In this document: one piece after another, positions 10,046 to 18,283 of the stretch | How the letters are laid out: the number at the start of each line of letters is the position of its first letter | How positions within the stretch are numbered: position 1 is the first letter of the stretch | NCBI RefSeq assembly: GCF_000819745.1 | Contig: NZ_CDDA01000015.1 | Location: 423,653-487,652 of the forward strand | Direction: 5' to 3' | Source: Aeromonas bestiarum | Lineage (GTDB): Bacteria; Pseudomonadota; Gammaproteobacteria; Enterobacterales; Aeromonadaceae | DNA length: 64,000 nucleotides | Notes under the pieces: generated by a model | The model's database searches: none | Told to the model about the DNA's origin: nothing | What the model saw: only the letters and a program-made list of their open reading frames with translations | Made by a program: the position numbers and the translations under genes

Positions 10046-10078
10046 AAAACCGTGGGTCATGCCACGGTTTTTTCTTTT
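10046..10078 (+). terminator. Rho-independent terminator of fadD
   Basis: A perfect 10 bp stem (AAAACCGTGG 10046-10055 with CCACGGTTTT 10062-10071) and a six-base loop run directly into a T-rich tract ending near 10078. It separates fadD from rnd. Confidence 0.9.
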
Positions 10079-10103
10079 GGCCCTGATCAACGCGCAGGCA
10101 AAG

Positions 10104-11216
10104 ATGCACTATCAACTCATTTCACAGCAAGCCGAACTGGAACAGTATCTCGCTTCCCTGGCCGACGTTCCCCTGGCCATAGATACTGAATTCGTCCGCA
10201 CCCGCACCTATTACCCCCAACTGGGCCTGTTCCAGATCTATGATGGCGAGCATCTGGCCCTGCTGGATCCTCTGGCCCTGGATCTCACCCCTCTCTGGCA
10301 ACGGCTTGGCCGGGCAGGGCAGATCGCCATATTGCACGCCTCCGGCGAAGATCTGGAGCTGATCCAGCACGAGGCTGGCCATCTGCCCAATCAGATGCAC
10401 GATACCCAGCTGGCGACTGCCTTTCTGGGGCACGGCGTCTCGGTGGGCTTCGGCGCCCTGGTCAAGGAGTTCCTCGGGGTGGAGTTGGAGAAGGATCAGG
10501 CCCGTACCGACTGGCTCGCTCGTCCGCTCACCGAGCGTCAGCTCGAATACGCGGCGGCCGATGTGTTCTACCTGATGCCGCTCTACGAGATGGTGATGGC
10601 CCGGCTGCAAGAGAGCGGCAAGTTTGCCTGGTTCGAGCAGGAGTGTCAGAACCACTCGGCCCGCAAAACCCAGGGCAGCGATCCCCGTCAGGCCTATCTC
10701 GAGATAATCAATGCCTGGCAACTGGGGCGCCGTGAACTGGCCATATTGCGCGAGCTGGCCGCCTGGCGTCAGCAAGAGGCGGTAAGGCGGGATCTGGCCC
10801 TCAACTTCGTGGTCAAGGAGCTGCACCTGTTCAAGGTGGCGGAGCGCAAACCCACGTCGCTGCGCGATCTCAACGAGCTGGGGCTGGCTCCCATCGAGAT
10901 CAAGATCCACGGCAAGCGGATGCTGGACATAGTCGCGACGGCCCAGCAGAGCGACCCTGCGAGCTGGCCCGAGCCCATTCGCCGGCTGGTGGACTATCCC
11001 CAGTACAAGGCCGAGCTCAAGCGCATCAAGGGGATGGTGGAAGAGAAGGCCAAGGCCAGCAACATTCCGCCGGAACTGGTGGCGAGCAAGAAGATCATTC
11101 ACCAGTACTTCACCTGGAGCTGGCGCATGAGCGATGAAGAGCGCGCTCGTGCCGACAAGCCCATGCTGCTGCAAGGGTGGCGTCATGAGCTGGTGGGTCA
11201 CCTGCTGGCACAATAA
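10104..11216 (+). CDS. rnd: Ribonuclease D
   Basis: RNase D is a 3'-5' exoribonuclease that trims tRNA precursors and other stable RNAs. The DEDD exonuclease domain covers about residues 1-180, with the first acidic pair in AIDTEFVRTRTYYPQLG (D27, E29) and the later Y/D in ERQLEYAAADVFYL; an HRDC domain follows from about 205. The 370 residues compare with 375 in E. coli. ATG at 10104 is chosen because the product MHYQLIS aligns with MNYQMIT of E. coli; upstream in-frame codons lie in the fadD terminator. The gene closes the conserved yoaA-rnd block and is followed by its own terminator. Confidence 0.95.
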   Translation: MHYQLISQQAELEQYLASLADVPLAIDTEFVRTRTYYPQLGLFQIYDGEHLALLDPLALDLTPLWQRLGRAGQIAILHASGEDLELIQHEAGHLPNQMHDTQLATAFLGHGVSVGFGALVKEFLGVELEKDQARTDWLARPLTERQLEYAAADVFYLMPLYEMVMARLQESGKFAWFEQECQNHSARKTQGSDPRQAYLEIINAWQLGRRELAILRELAAWRQQEAVRRDLALNFVVKELHLFKVAERKPTSLRDLNELGLAPIEIKIHGKRMLDIVATAQQSDPASWPEPIRRLVDYPQYKAELKRIKGMVEEKAKASNIPPELVASKKIIHQYFTWSWRMSDEERARADKPMLLQGWRHELVGHLLAQ

Positions 11217-11230
11217 GCTATACAGTCAAC

Positions 11231-11256
11231 AATGGGCCCGATGGGCCCATTTTTTA
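11231..11256 (+). terminator. Rho-independent terminator of rnd
   Basis: The stem AATGGGCCC (11231-11239) pairs with GGGCCCATT (11243-11251) around a three-base loop and leads into six Ts. It lies 14 bases after the rnd stop and just before the convergent gene ending at 11273. Confidence 0.88.
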
Positions 11257-11272
11257 TCTGTTTCACTATGCC

Positions 11273-12031
11273 TCACTGCAGCGGGTAGCGGTAGCGTGCG
11301 AGGATCTGCCCATATTCCGGGCTCTGCAGCAGCGCCCGGATGGCCTCATCGAGCCGTTGCAACTGCTGGGGCGTGGTGGTGCGGCGGCTCAGCATCAAAT
11401 GCACGGGTGTCTGCTGGATAGTGAGCAGTGTGGCCAGCTCATCGAGTGGCATGCCAACGAGGCTCAGCTCCTGCAGCCCCATGGGATCAATGACCACACC
11501 CTGGATGCGGCCTGCCAGCAGCAATTTCACCAGCTGGTCCAGCCGCAGCCTGACGAGCAGGCGATCTTTCAGCTGGGGAGATTGCATGAAGGCACGAAAA
11601 TCCACGCCATAGTCAAAGTCGCGCAGCATGCCTATGGTGAATTCGGTGCGAGGCAGCAGATCGGAGAGCTGGGCTATCCCCTGCCAGCGTGACATGTCCT
11701 GGCGCCGGATGAGCAGCACAGTCTCTTCATTGCGATAGGGAATGGAAAAGCGGGCGAACTGTTCACGCTGGGCGGTTTGACTGGCGGACATGGCCAACTG
11801 TATGGAGCCGAACTCCAGCTCGCGCAGCACGCGGGCCCAGGGCATCTCGCTGTAACTGGCATCAAAACCGGCCCGGCTGAAGATGGCCTCTAGCAAGTCG
11901 ATGTCCAGCCCCTGCAACTGCTGCTGTTCATCGCGAAAGCTGAACGGATGCCAGCTTGACCAGCCCACGACCAGTGACTCCTGTGCCCAGGCGGTGCAAC
12001 ACAGACACCATAACAACAAGACTCTGTACAC
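11273..12031 (-). CDS. Periplasmic solute-binding protein, family 3
   Basis: This 252-residue protein has a cleavable signal peptide (YRVLLLWCLCCTAWA before QES) and then a family 3 extracellular solute-binding fold: VGWSSWHPFSFRDEQQQLQGLDIDLL near residue 22 and MSASQTAQREQFARFSIPY near 81. Such proteins bind amino acids or related small molecules for ABC transporters, or act as stand-alone sensors. No permease or ATPase gene is adjacent, so the partner is unknown. The start is GTG at 12031 with AGGGA about eight bases upstream. It is downstream of the DksA-like gene on the same strand, separated by a hairpin at 12105. Confidence 0.8.
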   Translation of the reverse strand: MYRVLLLWCLCCTAWAQESLVVGWSSWHPFSFRDEQQQLQGLDIDLLEAIFSRAGFDASYSEMPWARVLRELEFGSIQLAMSASQTAQREQFARFSIPYRNEETVLLIRRQDMSRWQGIAQLSDLLPRTEFTIGMLRDFDYGVDFRAFMQSPQLKDRLLVRLRLDQLVKLLLAGRIQGVVIDPMGLQELSLVGMPLDELATLLTIQQTPVHLMLSRRTTTPQQLQRLDEAIRALLQSPEYGQILARYRYPLQ

Positions 12032-12104
12032 GGATCTGTCCCTGTTCAGCGTGGTTGTTGTTGATTATTGGATAGAAACGGCAGGCTGACCAGCCCGGAA
12101 GCGA

Positions 12105-12124
12105 GGATGCACGAATGTGCATCC
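12105..12124 (-). terminator. Hairpin after DksA-like gene, no U-run
   Basis: A perfect 8 bp inverted repeat (GGATGCAC / GTGCATCC, loop of four) begins two bases after the stop of the DksA-like gene. It is placed like a terminator, but the following bases (TCGCTTCC) are not a U-run, so it may instead be an mRNA-stabilising 3' hairpin. Confidence 0.45.
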
Positions 12125-12125
12125 C

Positions 12126-12494
12126 TCAGAGTTCGTGGGCGTGGAATCCCTTGCGATAGCGGGCTTCGCAGCGCGGGCAGCGTTGCAGGGTCGGATCCTG
12201 TTCGAGCTGCTCTATGGCAAGCGGCTCTTCGCAATCGGAACAGAGGCCATAGAGACCCAGATCCATTTGGCAGAGGGCGGCATCAATCCGCTTGAGGCTG
12301 GCCACGCTCTGCTCCACCTTGGGCAAGTCGAGGCGACTGGTCAGATCCACCAGCTGATCCCGTTCGCAGTGATCCACTTTTTCCGCCCACTCGTCACGCC
12401 GACAGGCTTTGAGCTGACCGATCAACTCTTCTCTTACTTGCGCCCAGTCAGTCAGCAGGCGATCACGCCACACGGCCAACCGAGCTTGCGTCAT
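12126..12494 (-). CDS. DksA/TraR family C4 zinc-finger protein
   Basis: The 122-residue product has a C-terminal C4 zinc finger, C-x2-C-x17-C-x2-C (CSDC ... CPRC), preceded by a long helical region with the spacing of DksA/TraR proteins. Family members bind in the RNA polymerase secondary channel, often with ppGpp. It is shorter than E. coli DksA (151 residues) and divergent at the coiled-coil tip, so a DksA paralogue is likelier than DksA itself. ATG at 12494 has no strong ribosome-binding site; an in-frame GTG at 12503 preceded by GGGGG is an alternative. It is upstream of the solute-binding gene in the same direction. Confidence 0.75.
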   Translation of the reverse strand: MTQARLAVWRDRLLTDWAQVREELIGQLKACRRDEWAEKVDHCERDQLVDLTSRLDLPKVEQSVASLKRIDAALCQMDLGLYGLCSDCEEPLAIEQLEQDPTLQRCPRCEARYRKGFHAHEL

Positions 12495-12591
12495 TTCACA
12501 CACACTAGCCCCCAACAGACGAATTACAAATCCAGGGCAGTATAGGGAGACGACAGGATTATCAAGATGATATGCGTCAAGTAAAGGACGG

Positions 12592-13536
12592 TTAGATCAC
12601 AGTTTTCGAGGCTTGCAGCAAGGCCTCCCGGATGGGATCCGTCTCTTTGTGCAGCCGGATGTCGCGAAACAGCAGGTCGGCTTGCGGGTATTCCCGCTTG
12701 AGGTAGCTGAACCACTGCTTGATGCGGCTGGGGTAGTAGTCCGCCTTCTCGCTGGCCAGATCCTGCTCCGTGTAGTTCACCATCAGCTGCAGCACCTGGG
12801 CCCAGCTCATGTGGGCGCAGCCTGTCTTCATCACGTTGGCCAGGTTGGGCAGGGAGATGGCGCCGCGCCCGACCATGAGGGCATCACAGCCGGAGACGCG
12901 GGCACAGGTCAGCGCATCCTGATGATCCCAGATCTCGCCGTTGGCGGTGACCGGGATGGGCAGGGCGCGGCGGATGGCGTCCACATACTCCCAGTGGGCC
13001 GGGGCCTTGTAGCCTTCGCGCTTGGTGCGGGCATGCACCGCCAGCTCGTTGGCCCCCGCCTGATAGACGGCCTGGGCGTTCTCCAGGTAGAGATCCTTGT
13101 CATCGTATCCGAGGCGGATCTTGGCGCTCACCGGCAGGTGGGCGGGCACAGCCTCCCGTACCGCCTTGACGATGCGGTAGATGGTGTCGGGCTCTTTGAG
13201 CAAGACGGCGCCGCCCTTGCTCTTGTTCACCGTGGGGGCAGGGCAGCCGAAGTTGAGATCGACTCCGGGGGAGCCTAGTTCGATGGCGCGCAGTGCGTTC
13301 TCGGCCAGCCATTCGGGGTGTTGCCCCAGCAGTTGCACCCGTACCGGGGTGCCGGCGCGGGTCTTGCCGCCCTGCTTGAGTTCGGGCGCGATCCGATAAA
13401 ACACCTTGGCAGGCAGCAGCTGATCGACCACGCGGATAAATTCGCTGACGCAGAGGTCGTAGTCGTTGACGGAGGTGAGTACCTCCCGCATCAGGTGATC
13501 CAGCACCCCCTGCATGGGGGCCAAAATAACGCGCAT
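12592..13536 (-). CDS. dusC: tRNA-dihydrouridine(16) synthase
   Basis: DusC is an FMN- and NADPH-dependent enzyme that reduces uridine 16 in the tRNA D-loop. The product (314 residues) starts MRVILAPMQGVLDHLMRE, close to E. coli DusC, and carries GVDLNFGCPAPTVNKSKGGA with the catalytic cysteine near residue 98, then NGEIWD and MVGRGAI flavin-contact segments. The C-terminal helical tRNA-recognition domain (IKQWFSYLKREYP) is of the DusC type. ATG at 13536 is chosen by this alignment; the open frame continues 17 codons upstream without support. It is divergent from ybaN. Confidence 0.93.
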   Translation of the reverse strand: MRVILAPMQGVLDHLMREVLTSVNDYDLCVSEFIRVVDQLLPAKVFYRIAPELKQGGKTRAGTPVRVQLLGQHPEWLAENALRAIELGSPGVDLNFGCPAPTVNKSKGGAVLLKEPDTIYRIVKAVREAVPAHLPVSAKIRLGYDDKDLYLENAQAVYQAGANELAVHARTKREGYKAPAHWEYVDAIRRALPIPVTANGEIWDHQDALTCARVSGCDALMVGRGAISLPNLANVMKTGCAHMSWAQVLQLMVNYTEQDLASEKADYYPSRIKQWFSYLKREYPQADLLFRDIRLHKETDPIREALLQASKTVI

Positions 13537-13712
13537 AGCTGCTTCCGAAGACAAGGGGAGAAAAAAGAGCGCAGATTGTAGTGGCAATGGCCGGTCTTGT
13601 CAGCCGTCAGCCCACTCGTTGAGCCTAATCAGCCGCCGCTCGCGGGGCTGGGCTGTCAGCTTTCGGGTCAACTCTGTTAGGCTAAGCAGAGCTGGATGGA
13701 AGAGGAGTGGCC

Positions 13713-14090
13713 ATGAAACGTTGGTGTCTGATGGGATTGGGCTGGTTGGCATTCGTCACCGGCATCATAGGAATCGTGTTGCCGCTGTTGCCGACCACCC
13801 CCTTCATGTTGTTGGCGGCGGCGCTGTTTGCCCGCTCGTCCCCCCGTTTTCACCGCTGGCTGCTGGCTCACCCCTGGTTTGGCCCCCCCATCGCCGATTG
13901 GCAGCAGTATCGCGGCATTCGCCGCCACGCCCGGCGCCGGGCCATCATCTTCATCCTGCTCTCCTTCTCGGTGTCGCTGGCGGTGGTGCCCCTGCTGTGG
14001 GTCAGGCTGCTGCTCATTGCCATAATGGTGATCCTGCTCACCTGGTTAATGCGTCTGCCGGTACTGGAGCCAGTTGCAATGGCGAAGTGA
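13713..14090 (+). CDS. ybaN: DUF454 inner-membrane protein YbaN
   Basis: This 125-residue protein of unknown function has about three membrane segments: MGLGWLAFVTGIIGIVLPLL near the N-terminus, and two hydrophobic stretches after residue 75. The conserved LPLLPTTPFMLLAAALFARSSPRFHRWLL core marks the DUF454 family. AGGAG lies five bases before ATG 13713. The order ybaN, apt, dnaX, ybaB is the same as in E. coli, and a terminator follows the gene, so it is probably transcribed alone. Confidence 0.88.
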   Translation: MKRWCLMGLGWLAFVTGIIGIVLPLLPTTPFMLLAAALFARSSPRFHRWLLAHPWFGPPIADWQQYRGIRRHARRRAIIFILLSFSVSLAVVPLLWVRLLLIAIMVILLTWLMRLPVLEPVAMAK

Positions 14091-14127
14091 AGTCCCTAAG
14101 CTATTGCGGCAATAATGCTATGGAGTC

Positions 14128-14157
14128 GGCCTGTCATTTTGCGTGACGGGCCTTTTT
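14128..14157 (+). terminator. Rho-independent terminator of ybaN
   Basis: The stem GGCCTGTCA (14128-14136) pairs with TGACGGGCC (14144-14152) with one wobble pair and a seven-base loop, followed by five Ts. It separates ybaN from apt. Confidence 0.8.
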
Positions 14158-14222
14158 ATTTCCCGCTGGCGGGAATCGAGAAATACGGCCACGCCTGGGC
14201 TCAAAAAATAAGCGGTCAAACA

Positions 14223-14768
14223 ATGAATCCGGATACCCTGAAATTTATCGAAGCGAGCATCAAGACCATCCCCGACTATCCGAAGCCGGGCATTCTGTTT
14301 CGTGACATCACCAGCCTGATAGAGAACGCGGAGGCCTTCAAGGCCACCATCGATCTGCTGGCTGAGCATTATCGTGATCAAGGGATCACCAAGATCGTCG
14401 GCACCGAGGCCCGCGGCTTCATCTTTGGTGCGCCGGTCGCCTTCGCCATGGGCCTGGGGTTTGTGCCTGTGCGCAAGCCGGGCAAGTTGCCCCGCGACGT
14501 GATCGAGGAGTCTTATGCCCTCGAATACGGTACCGACACCCTGCAACTGCACACAGATGCCATAGTGCCGGGTGACAAGGTGCTGGTCGTCGATGATCTG
14601 CTGGCCACCGGCGGCACCGTCGATGCGACCGTCAAGCTCATCCGCCGTGCCGGTGGTGATGTGGCCGATGCGGCCTTCATCATCTCCCTGCCGTCTCTGG
14701 GCGGCGATGCCCGCCTGACGGCGGCCGGCATCAAGGTCGTCTCACTGGTCGAACTGGCCGGCGAGTAA
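14223..14768 (+). CDS. apt: Adenine phosphoribosyltransferase
   Basis: Apt salvages adenine by transferring the phosphoribosyl group of PRPP to give AMP. The PRPP-binding motif [20 protein letters not shown] is near residue 120, and the N-terminal [13 protein letters not shown] and [14 protein letters not shown] segments are nearly identical to E. coli Apt. The 181-residue length compares with 183. ATG at 14223 ([13 protein letters not shown]) aligns with the family start; no strong ribosome-binding site is visible. It precedes dnaX by 180 bp, as in E. coli. Confidence 0.96.
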   Translation: MNPDTLKFIEASIKTIPDYPKPGILFRDITSLIENAEAFKATIDLLAEHYRDQGITKIVGTEARGFIFGAPVAFAMGLGFVPVRKPGKLPRDVIEESYALEYGTDTLQLHTDAIVPGDKVLVVDDLLATGGTVDATVKLIRRAGGDVADAAFIISLPSLGGDARLTAAGIKVVSLVELAGE

Positions 14769-14947
14769 TCCCCCAGGATGCAACGCAGGCCTCGTCAGCC
14801 TGCTGCGTGTCCCGAAACCGGTGCCCATCCGGGCATCGGTTTGAAATTCAAGCGATCCCTCCCGACCTCGCCGATAGCCGATACAGCCCGCCTGGCATTT
14901 GTGTTAGCATTCTGCCTCAATGCCTTGTCATCCCTGCATCGAGACTT

Positions 14948-17524
14948 ATGAGCTATCAGGTTCTGGCGCGTAAATGGCGCCCCCATACGTTTGAACAAGT
15001 GGTAGGCCAGCACCATGTGCTGACCGCCTTGACCAACGCCCTGGATCAGGGACGGCTGCATCACGCCTATCTGCTGAGCGGTACCCGTGGGGTTGGCAAG
15101 ACCACCATAGCCCGCATTCTGGCCAAGAGTCTCAATTGCGAGCAGGGGATCAGCAGCCATCCGTGCGGTGTGTGCGACACCTGCCGCGAGATCGATCAGG
15201 GGAACTTTGTCGATCTGCTGGAGATCGATGCGGCGTCCCGCACCAAGGTGGAAGACACCCGCGAGCTGCTCGACAACGTGCAGTACCGGCCGGCCCGTGG
15301 CCGCTTCAAGGTCTACCTCATCGATGAGGTGCACATGTTGTCGCGCCACAGCTTCAACGCCCTGCTCAAAACCCTGGAAGAGCCGCCCCCCTATGTGAAG
15401 TTCCTGCTAGCCACCACGGATCCGCAGAAGCTGCCCATTACCATCCTTTCCCGCTGCCTGCAGTTCCATCTGAAGAGTCTGGATCAGACCCAGATCGCCA
15501 AGCAGCTGGAGTGGGTGCTGGATCAGGAGGGGCAACCGTTCGAGCCGCGCGCCTTGCAGGCCCTGGCCAAATCGGCCGACGGCAGCATGCGCGATGCTCT
15601 GAGCCTGACCGATCAGGCGCTGGCCCACGGCAATGGCAGCGTACGCCTCGAGAGCGTGCTGGCCATGCTGGGGACGCTGGATCATCGCCACCTTCACCAG
15701 TTGCTGGAGGCCATCCTGCGCCAGGATGCCCCGGCGACCATGGCCAAGATCACCGAGATTGCGACCCTGGGTCCCGATTTTGATCAGCTGCACGCCGAGC
15801 TGGAAGGGCTGCTCCATCGCATCGCCATGGCCCAGCTGCTGCCTGCCACCGTACAGGAGCAGGGGGCCGATGCCGATGCCCTGTTGCAGCTGGCCCAGGC
15901 CATGAGCCCGGAAGAGGTGCAGCTCTGCTACCAGATAGTGCTGGGAGGGCGCAAGGATCTGCCCTGGGCGCCCGATGGCCGCACTGCGCTCGAGATGACT
16001 TGCCTGCGCATGCTGGCCTTCTCCCCGCGCCGTGAGGCTGTGCACCCGGCCAACCTTGCCGCTTTGCCGCCCGGACTTGCCGTGGCAGGAAGGACCGCAC
16101 CGGCCCCGCTGGGAAAGCCACAGGGGGTTGAGCCAGCCCCCGCTTCGGCCACAGCGACTGTGGCCCAACCGGCTGTATCTGGTGATGCTCCGCCCTCCAC
16201 GCCGGGGGAGCACACCCTTGTGCAGGCCGAGCCTGTCATCCCCTCTGCTGCGGATGAGCAAGAGAGCGCCAGCGACGCGCTGAGTGCGCCGCTGTTTGCC
16301 GAGCAGGACGAGTTGCTGCGTGAGGCGCAGCAGATGGGTTATGAGGGATCCTCTGGCGCGAGTGAGCCAATGGCCTCCGTCAGCGAGAATGACCCTGCGA
16401 TGCAGGATGCCTCATTGGCAGCACCGCCATCCTCCGAGCCTCATATGGAGGCGGCTCCCGTTGCCGAGCAGGAAGCTGCGCCCTCAGCCGCGTCCAGCAT
16501 GCAGAGCCTGCTGGGCAAGCGCAATTTGCTGCGCAGCCGCCTGCGTGGTGAGCCAGGAGCCACTGCCGTTGCATCTGCACCTCCTCGCGTTGCGCCCACC
16601 CGGCCGGTGGCGGCCCCCGAGGCCAGCCCGATCGCGCAGCCGGTTGCGGCGCCCGCATCCCCCGCTTGGCAAGCCGCCGCCGTGGTGCCAGCCCAGAGTT
16701 CAGCGGTAGCGGGTTATGAGGATCTGCCGCCGCTCGATGCCTATGACGACAGTGGCAGCGACTATGAAGAGTATCTGAGCCAGGGCTTTAGCGATGCCGC
16801 TGCCAGTGCGCCCATGCCGAACCGGGTGCCGACGGCCAGCGCCGGGCCTGCCTATGGTCAGGCTGCCCCGGCTCAGGCTCCCGCCAGAGCGAGTCCCAAC
16901 CCGGACGATCTACCGCCCTGGGATCTGGACGGTACGCCGGCCGCGAGGGCGCAGGTAGCGCCTGCCGTGCCCAGCCCCAGCGCCGCCCCTGCAGCGCCCC
17001 GGGTTGCTGCCGCCAGCGAACCACAGCCGGTGGTGACCTCCGTGATGGAGACCATCGACTGGGATGAGCTGGAGAGCGACAGCCAACCCGAGGAGGGGGA
17101 AGAGGTCGCCAGACTGATCCCGTCCTCCTTGCTGGTCAACTGCGGCGATCCCTGGGCCGAGTTGATTGCCCGCACCGGGGTCGGTGGCCGGCTGCGTCAG
17201 CTGGCGATCAACTCCGTCATGCGCCAGCAGGGAGACACTGTGCTGCTGACCCTCAAGCCCGAGCAGCGCCACCTCATCAGCGATCGGGCCCGCGCCGATC
17301 TGGCCGAGATCATAGGCCCCGAGCTGGGTCAGGCCGTGCAGGTGGAGGTGACCCTGGGCCTGGTGCCCGAGCAGGAGACGCCGCTGGAGATAGAGCATCG
17401 CCTCTATCTGGGCGTGCGCGAGCAGGTAAGCCGGGATCTGGAGCAGGATCCCAACGTGCAGTTTTTAGTTCAGCGATTCGGCGCCGTGCTCCACCACGAG
17501 AGCATAGAACCGCTCAGCAATTGA
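14948..17524 (+). CDS. dnaX: DNA polymerase III subunit tau (clamp loader)
   Basis: DnaX tau is the ATPase of the clamp-loader complex and links the polymerase cores and DnaB at the fork. The Walker A motif GTRGVGKT is at residues 45-52, the zinc module is C64-C73-C76-C79, and the SRC sensor region (LSRCLQFHLK) follows. Domains I-III end near residue 370 (MLAFSPRREA). A long Ala/Pro-rich linker follows to about 700, then the tau-specific C-terminal domain. At 858 residues it is much longer than E. coli tau (643) because of the linker. The E. coli A AAA AAG frameshift site is absent; a G GGA AAG heptamer at 16111-16117 is a possible replacement. ybaB follows. Confidence 0.95.
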   Translation: MSYQVLARKWRPHTFEQVVGQHHVLTALTNALDQGRLHHAYLLSGTRGVGKTTIARILAKSLNCEQGISSHPCGVCDTCREIDQGNFVDLLEIDAASRTKVEDTRELLDNVQYRPARGRFKVYLIDEVHMLSRHSFNALLKTLEEPPPYVKFLLATTDPQKLPITILSRCLQFHLKSLDQTQIAKQLEWVLDQEGQPFEPRALQALAKSADGSMRDALSLTDQALAHGNGSVRLESVLAMLGTLDHRHLHQLLEAILRQDAPATMAKITEIATLGPDFDQLHAELEGLLHRIAMAQLLPATVQEQGADADALLQLAQAMSPEEVQLCYQIVLGGRKDLPWAPDGRTALEMTCLRMLAFSPRREAVHPANLAALPPGLAVAGRTAPAPLGKPQGVEPAPASATATVAQPAVSGDAPPSTPGEHTLVQAEPVIPSAADEQESASDALSAPLFAEQDELLREAQQMGYEGSSGASEPMASVSENDPAMQDASLAAPPSSEPHMEAAPVAEQEAAPSAASSMQSLLGKRNLLRSRLRGEPGATAVASAPPRVAPTRPVAAPEASPIAQPVAAPASPAWQAAAVVPAQSSAVAGYEDLPPLDAYDDSGSDYEEYLSQGFSDAAASAPMPNRVPTASAGPAYGQAAPAQAPARASPNPDDLPPWDLDGTPAARAQVAPAVPSPSAAPAAPRVAAASEPQPVVTSVMETIDWDELESDSQPEEGEEVARLIPSSLLVNCGDPWAELIARTGVGGRLRQLAINSVMRQQGDTVLLTLKPEQRHLISDRARADLAEIIGPELGQAVQVEVTLGLVPEQETPLEIEHRLYLGVREQVSRDLEQDPNVQFLVQRFGAVLHHESIEPLSN
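16111..16165 (+). promoter_or_regulatory. Candidate -1 frameshift signal in dnaX (gamma subunit)
   Basis: Codons 388-390 read CTG GGA AAG, so the heptamer G GGA AAG (16111-16117) is in the frame needed for tandem -1 slippage. Five bases later GGGGG (16123-16127) can pair with CCCCC (16137-16141), and a perfect 8 bp hairpin GGCCACAG/CTGTGGCC (16147-16165) follows. In the -1 frame a TGA occurs at 16129-16131, giving a product of about 394 residues that ends just after domain III. A purine-rich AGGAAGGA sits at 16087-16094, farther upstream than the stimulator in E. coli. This is inference from sequence pattern. Confidence 0.45.
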
Positions 17525-17649
17525 ATTCGATGCTTAATACCCATGCCGGGCCTTGTGCCCGGTTGAAAAGCGGTTTGCTTGTCCCCATCTAGGACAGACA
17601 AGCCCACAGCCCGGCGCTGGATGCCGGATTTCAAGACGAGAGACGACAT

Positions 17650-17979
17650 ATGTTTGGTAAAGGTGGAATGGGGAACCTGATGAAGCAGGCCCAACAGATG
17701 CAAGAGCGCATGCAGAAGATGCAAGAGCAGCTTGCCCAGATGGAAGTGGTCGGCGAAGCCGGTGCTGGCATGGTCAAGGTCACCATGGCCGGCAGCCACA
17801 GCGTGCGTCGCATCGAGATCGACCCGAGCCTGATGGAAGATGACAAAGAGATGATCGAAGATCTGGTCGCTGCCGCCGTCAACGATGCCGTTCGTCGTGT
17901 GGAAGAGCAGAACAAGACCAAGATGGGCGAACTGACCGGTGGCATGCAACTGCCCCCGGGCATGAAGCTGCCCTTCTAA
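17650..17979 (+). CDS. ybaB: YbaB/EbfC nucleoid-associated protein
   Basis: This 109-residue DNA-binding protein forms a tweezer-like dimer and is associated with the nucleoid. The Met/Gln-rich helix [26 protein letters not shown], here cited only for its composition (residues 5-31), and the C-terminal SGMQLPPG-like [13 protein letters not shown] are diagnostic. The length equals that of E. coli YbaB. It follows dnaX by about 125 bp. In E. coli recR comes next and is usually co-transcribed; here a terminator and a convergent gene follow instead. Confidence 0.96.
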   Translation: MFGKGGMGNLMKQAQQMQERMQKMQEQLAQMEVVGEAGAGMVKVTMAGSHSVRRIEIDPSLMEDDKEMIEDLVAAAVNDAVRRVEEQNKTKMGELTGGMQLPPGMKLPF

Positions 17980-18112
17980 GGATGTCAATCCAATGCTTTG
18001 ACAGGGGCGCGGGCTAAGGACCAGAACGGTCTGATGTTCCCGCGATGTGGCGCAGGGTGGGTGTTTCATACCTTCCCCATCTGGCATGGCAAGCCCCATC
18101 AAGCATGACCAG

Positions 18113-18154
18113 AACGCAGTTGATGCAGGCACTCTGTATCAGCTGCGTTTTTTT
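18113..18154 (+). terminator. Rho-independent terminator downstream of ybaB
   Basis: AACGCAGTTGAT (18113-18124) pairs with ATCAGCTGCGTT (18138-18149), 12 bp with one wobble pair and a 13-base loop, and is followed by seven Ts. It lies 134 bp after ybaB and probably ends the dnaX-ybaB transcript. Confidence 0.85.
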
Positions 18155-18205
18155 ATGCGTGCGTGCCAATCCAGCCCCTGTTGCGGCGGGTGTCATGGCT
18201 GCTGC

Positions 18206-18235
18206 GCAAAAATGAAGGCGCACTCGGGCGCCTTC
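18206..18235 (-). terminator. Rho-independent terminator of yjiH-like gene
   Basis: On the minus strand GAAGGCGC and GCGCCTTC (18235-18228 and 18221-18214) form an 8 bp stem with a six-base loop followed by ATTTTTG. It lies about 50 bp after the stop of the minus-strand membrane protein gene. Confidence 0.82.
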
Positions 18236-18283
18236 CTGGTTTGTGCACACGCTTGCGCTTTATCACCAGCGTTGCCACCTCGC

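Larger units (their letters stand above)
17980..18283. other. Intergenic region between convergent ybaB and yjiH-like gene
   Basis: The 304 bp hold two terminators facing each other (18113-18154 on plus, 18206-18235 on minus) and no convincing coding frame. In E. coli recR would begin here; no recR-like sequence is visible. Confidence 0.7.
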
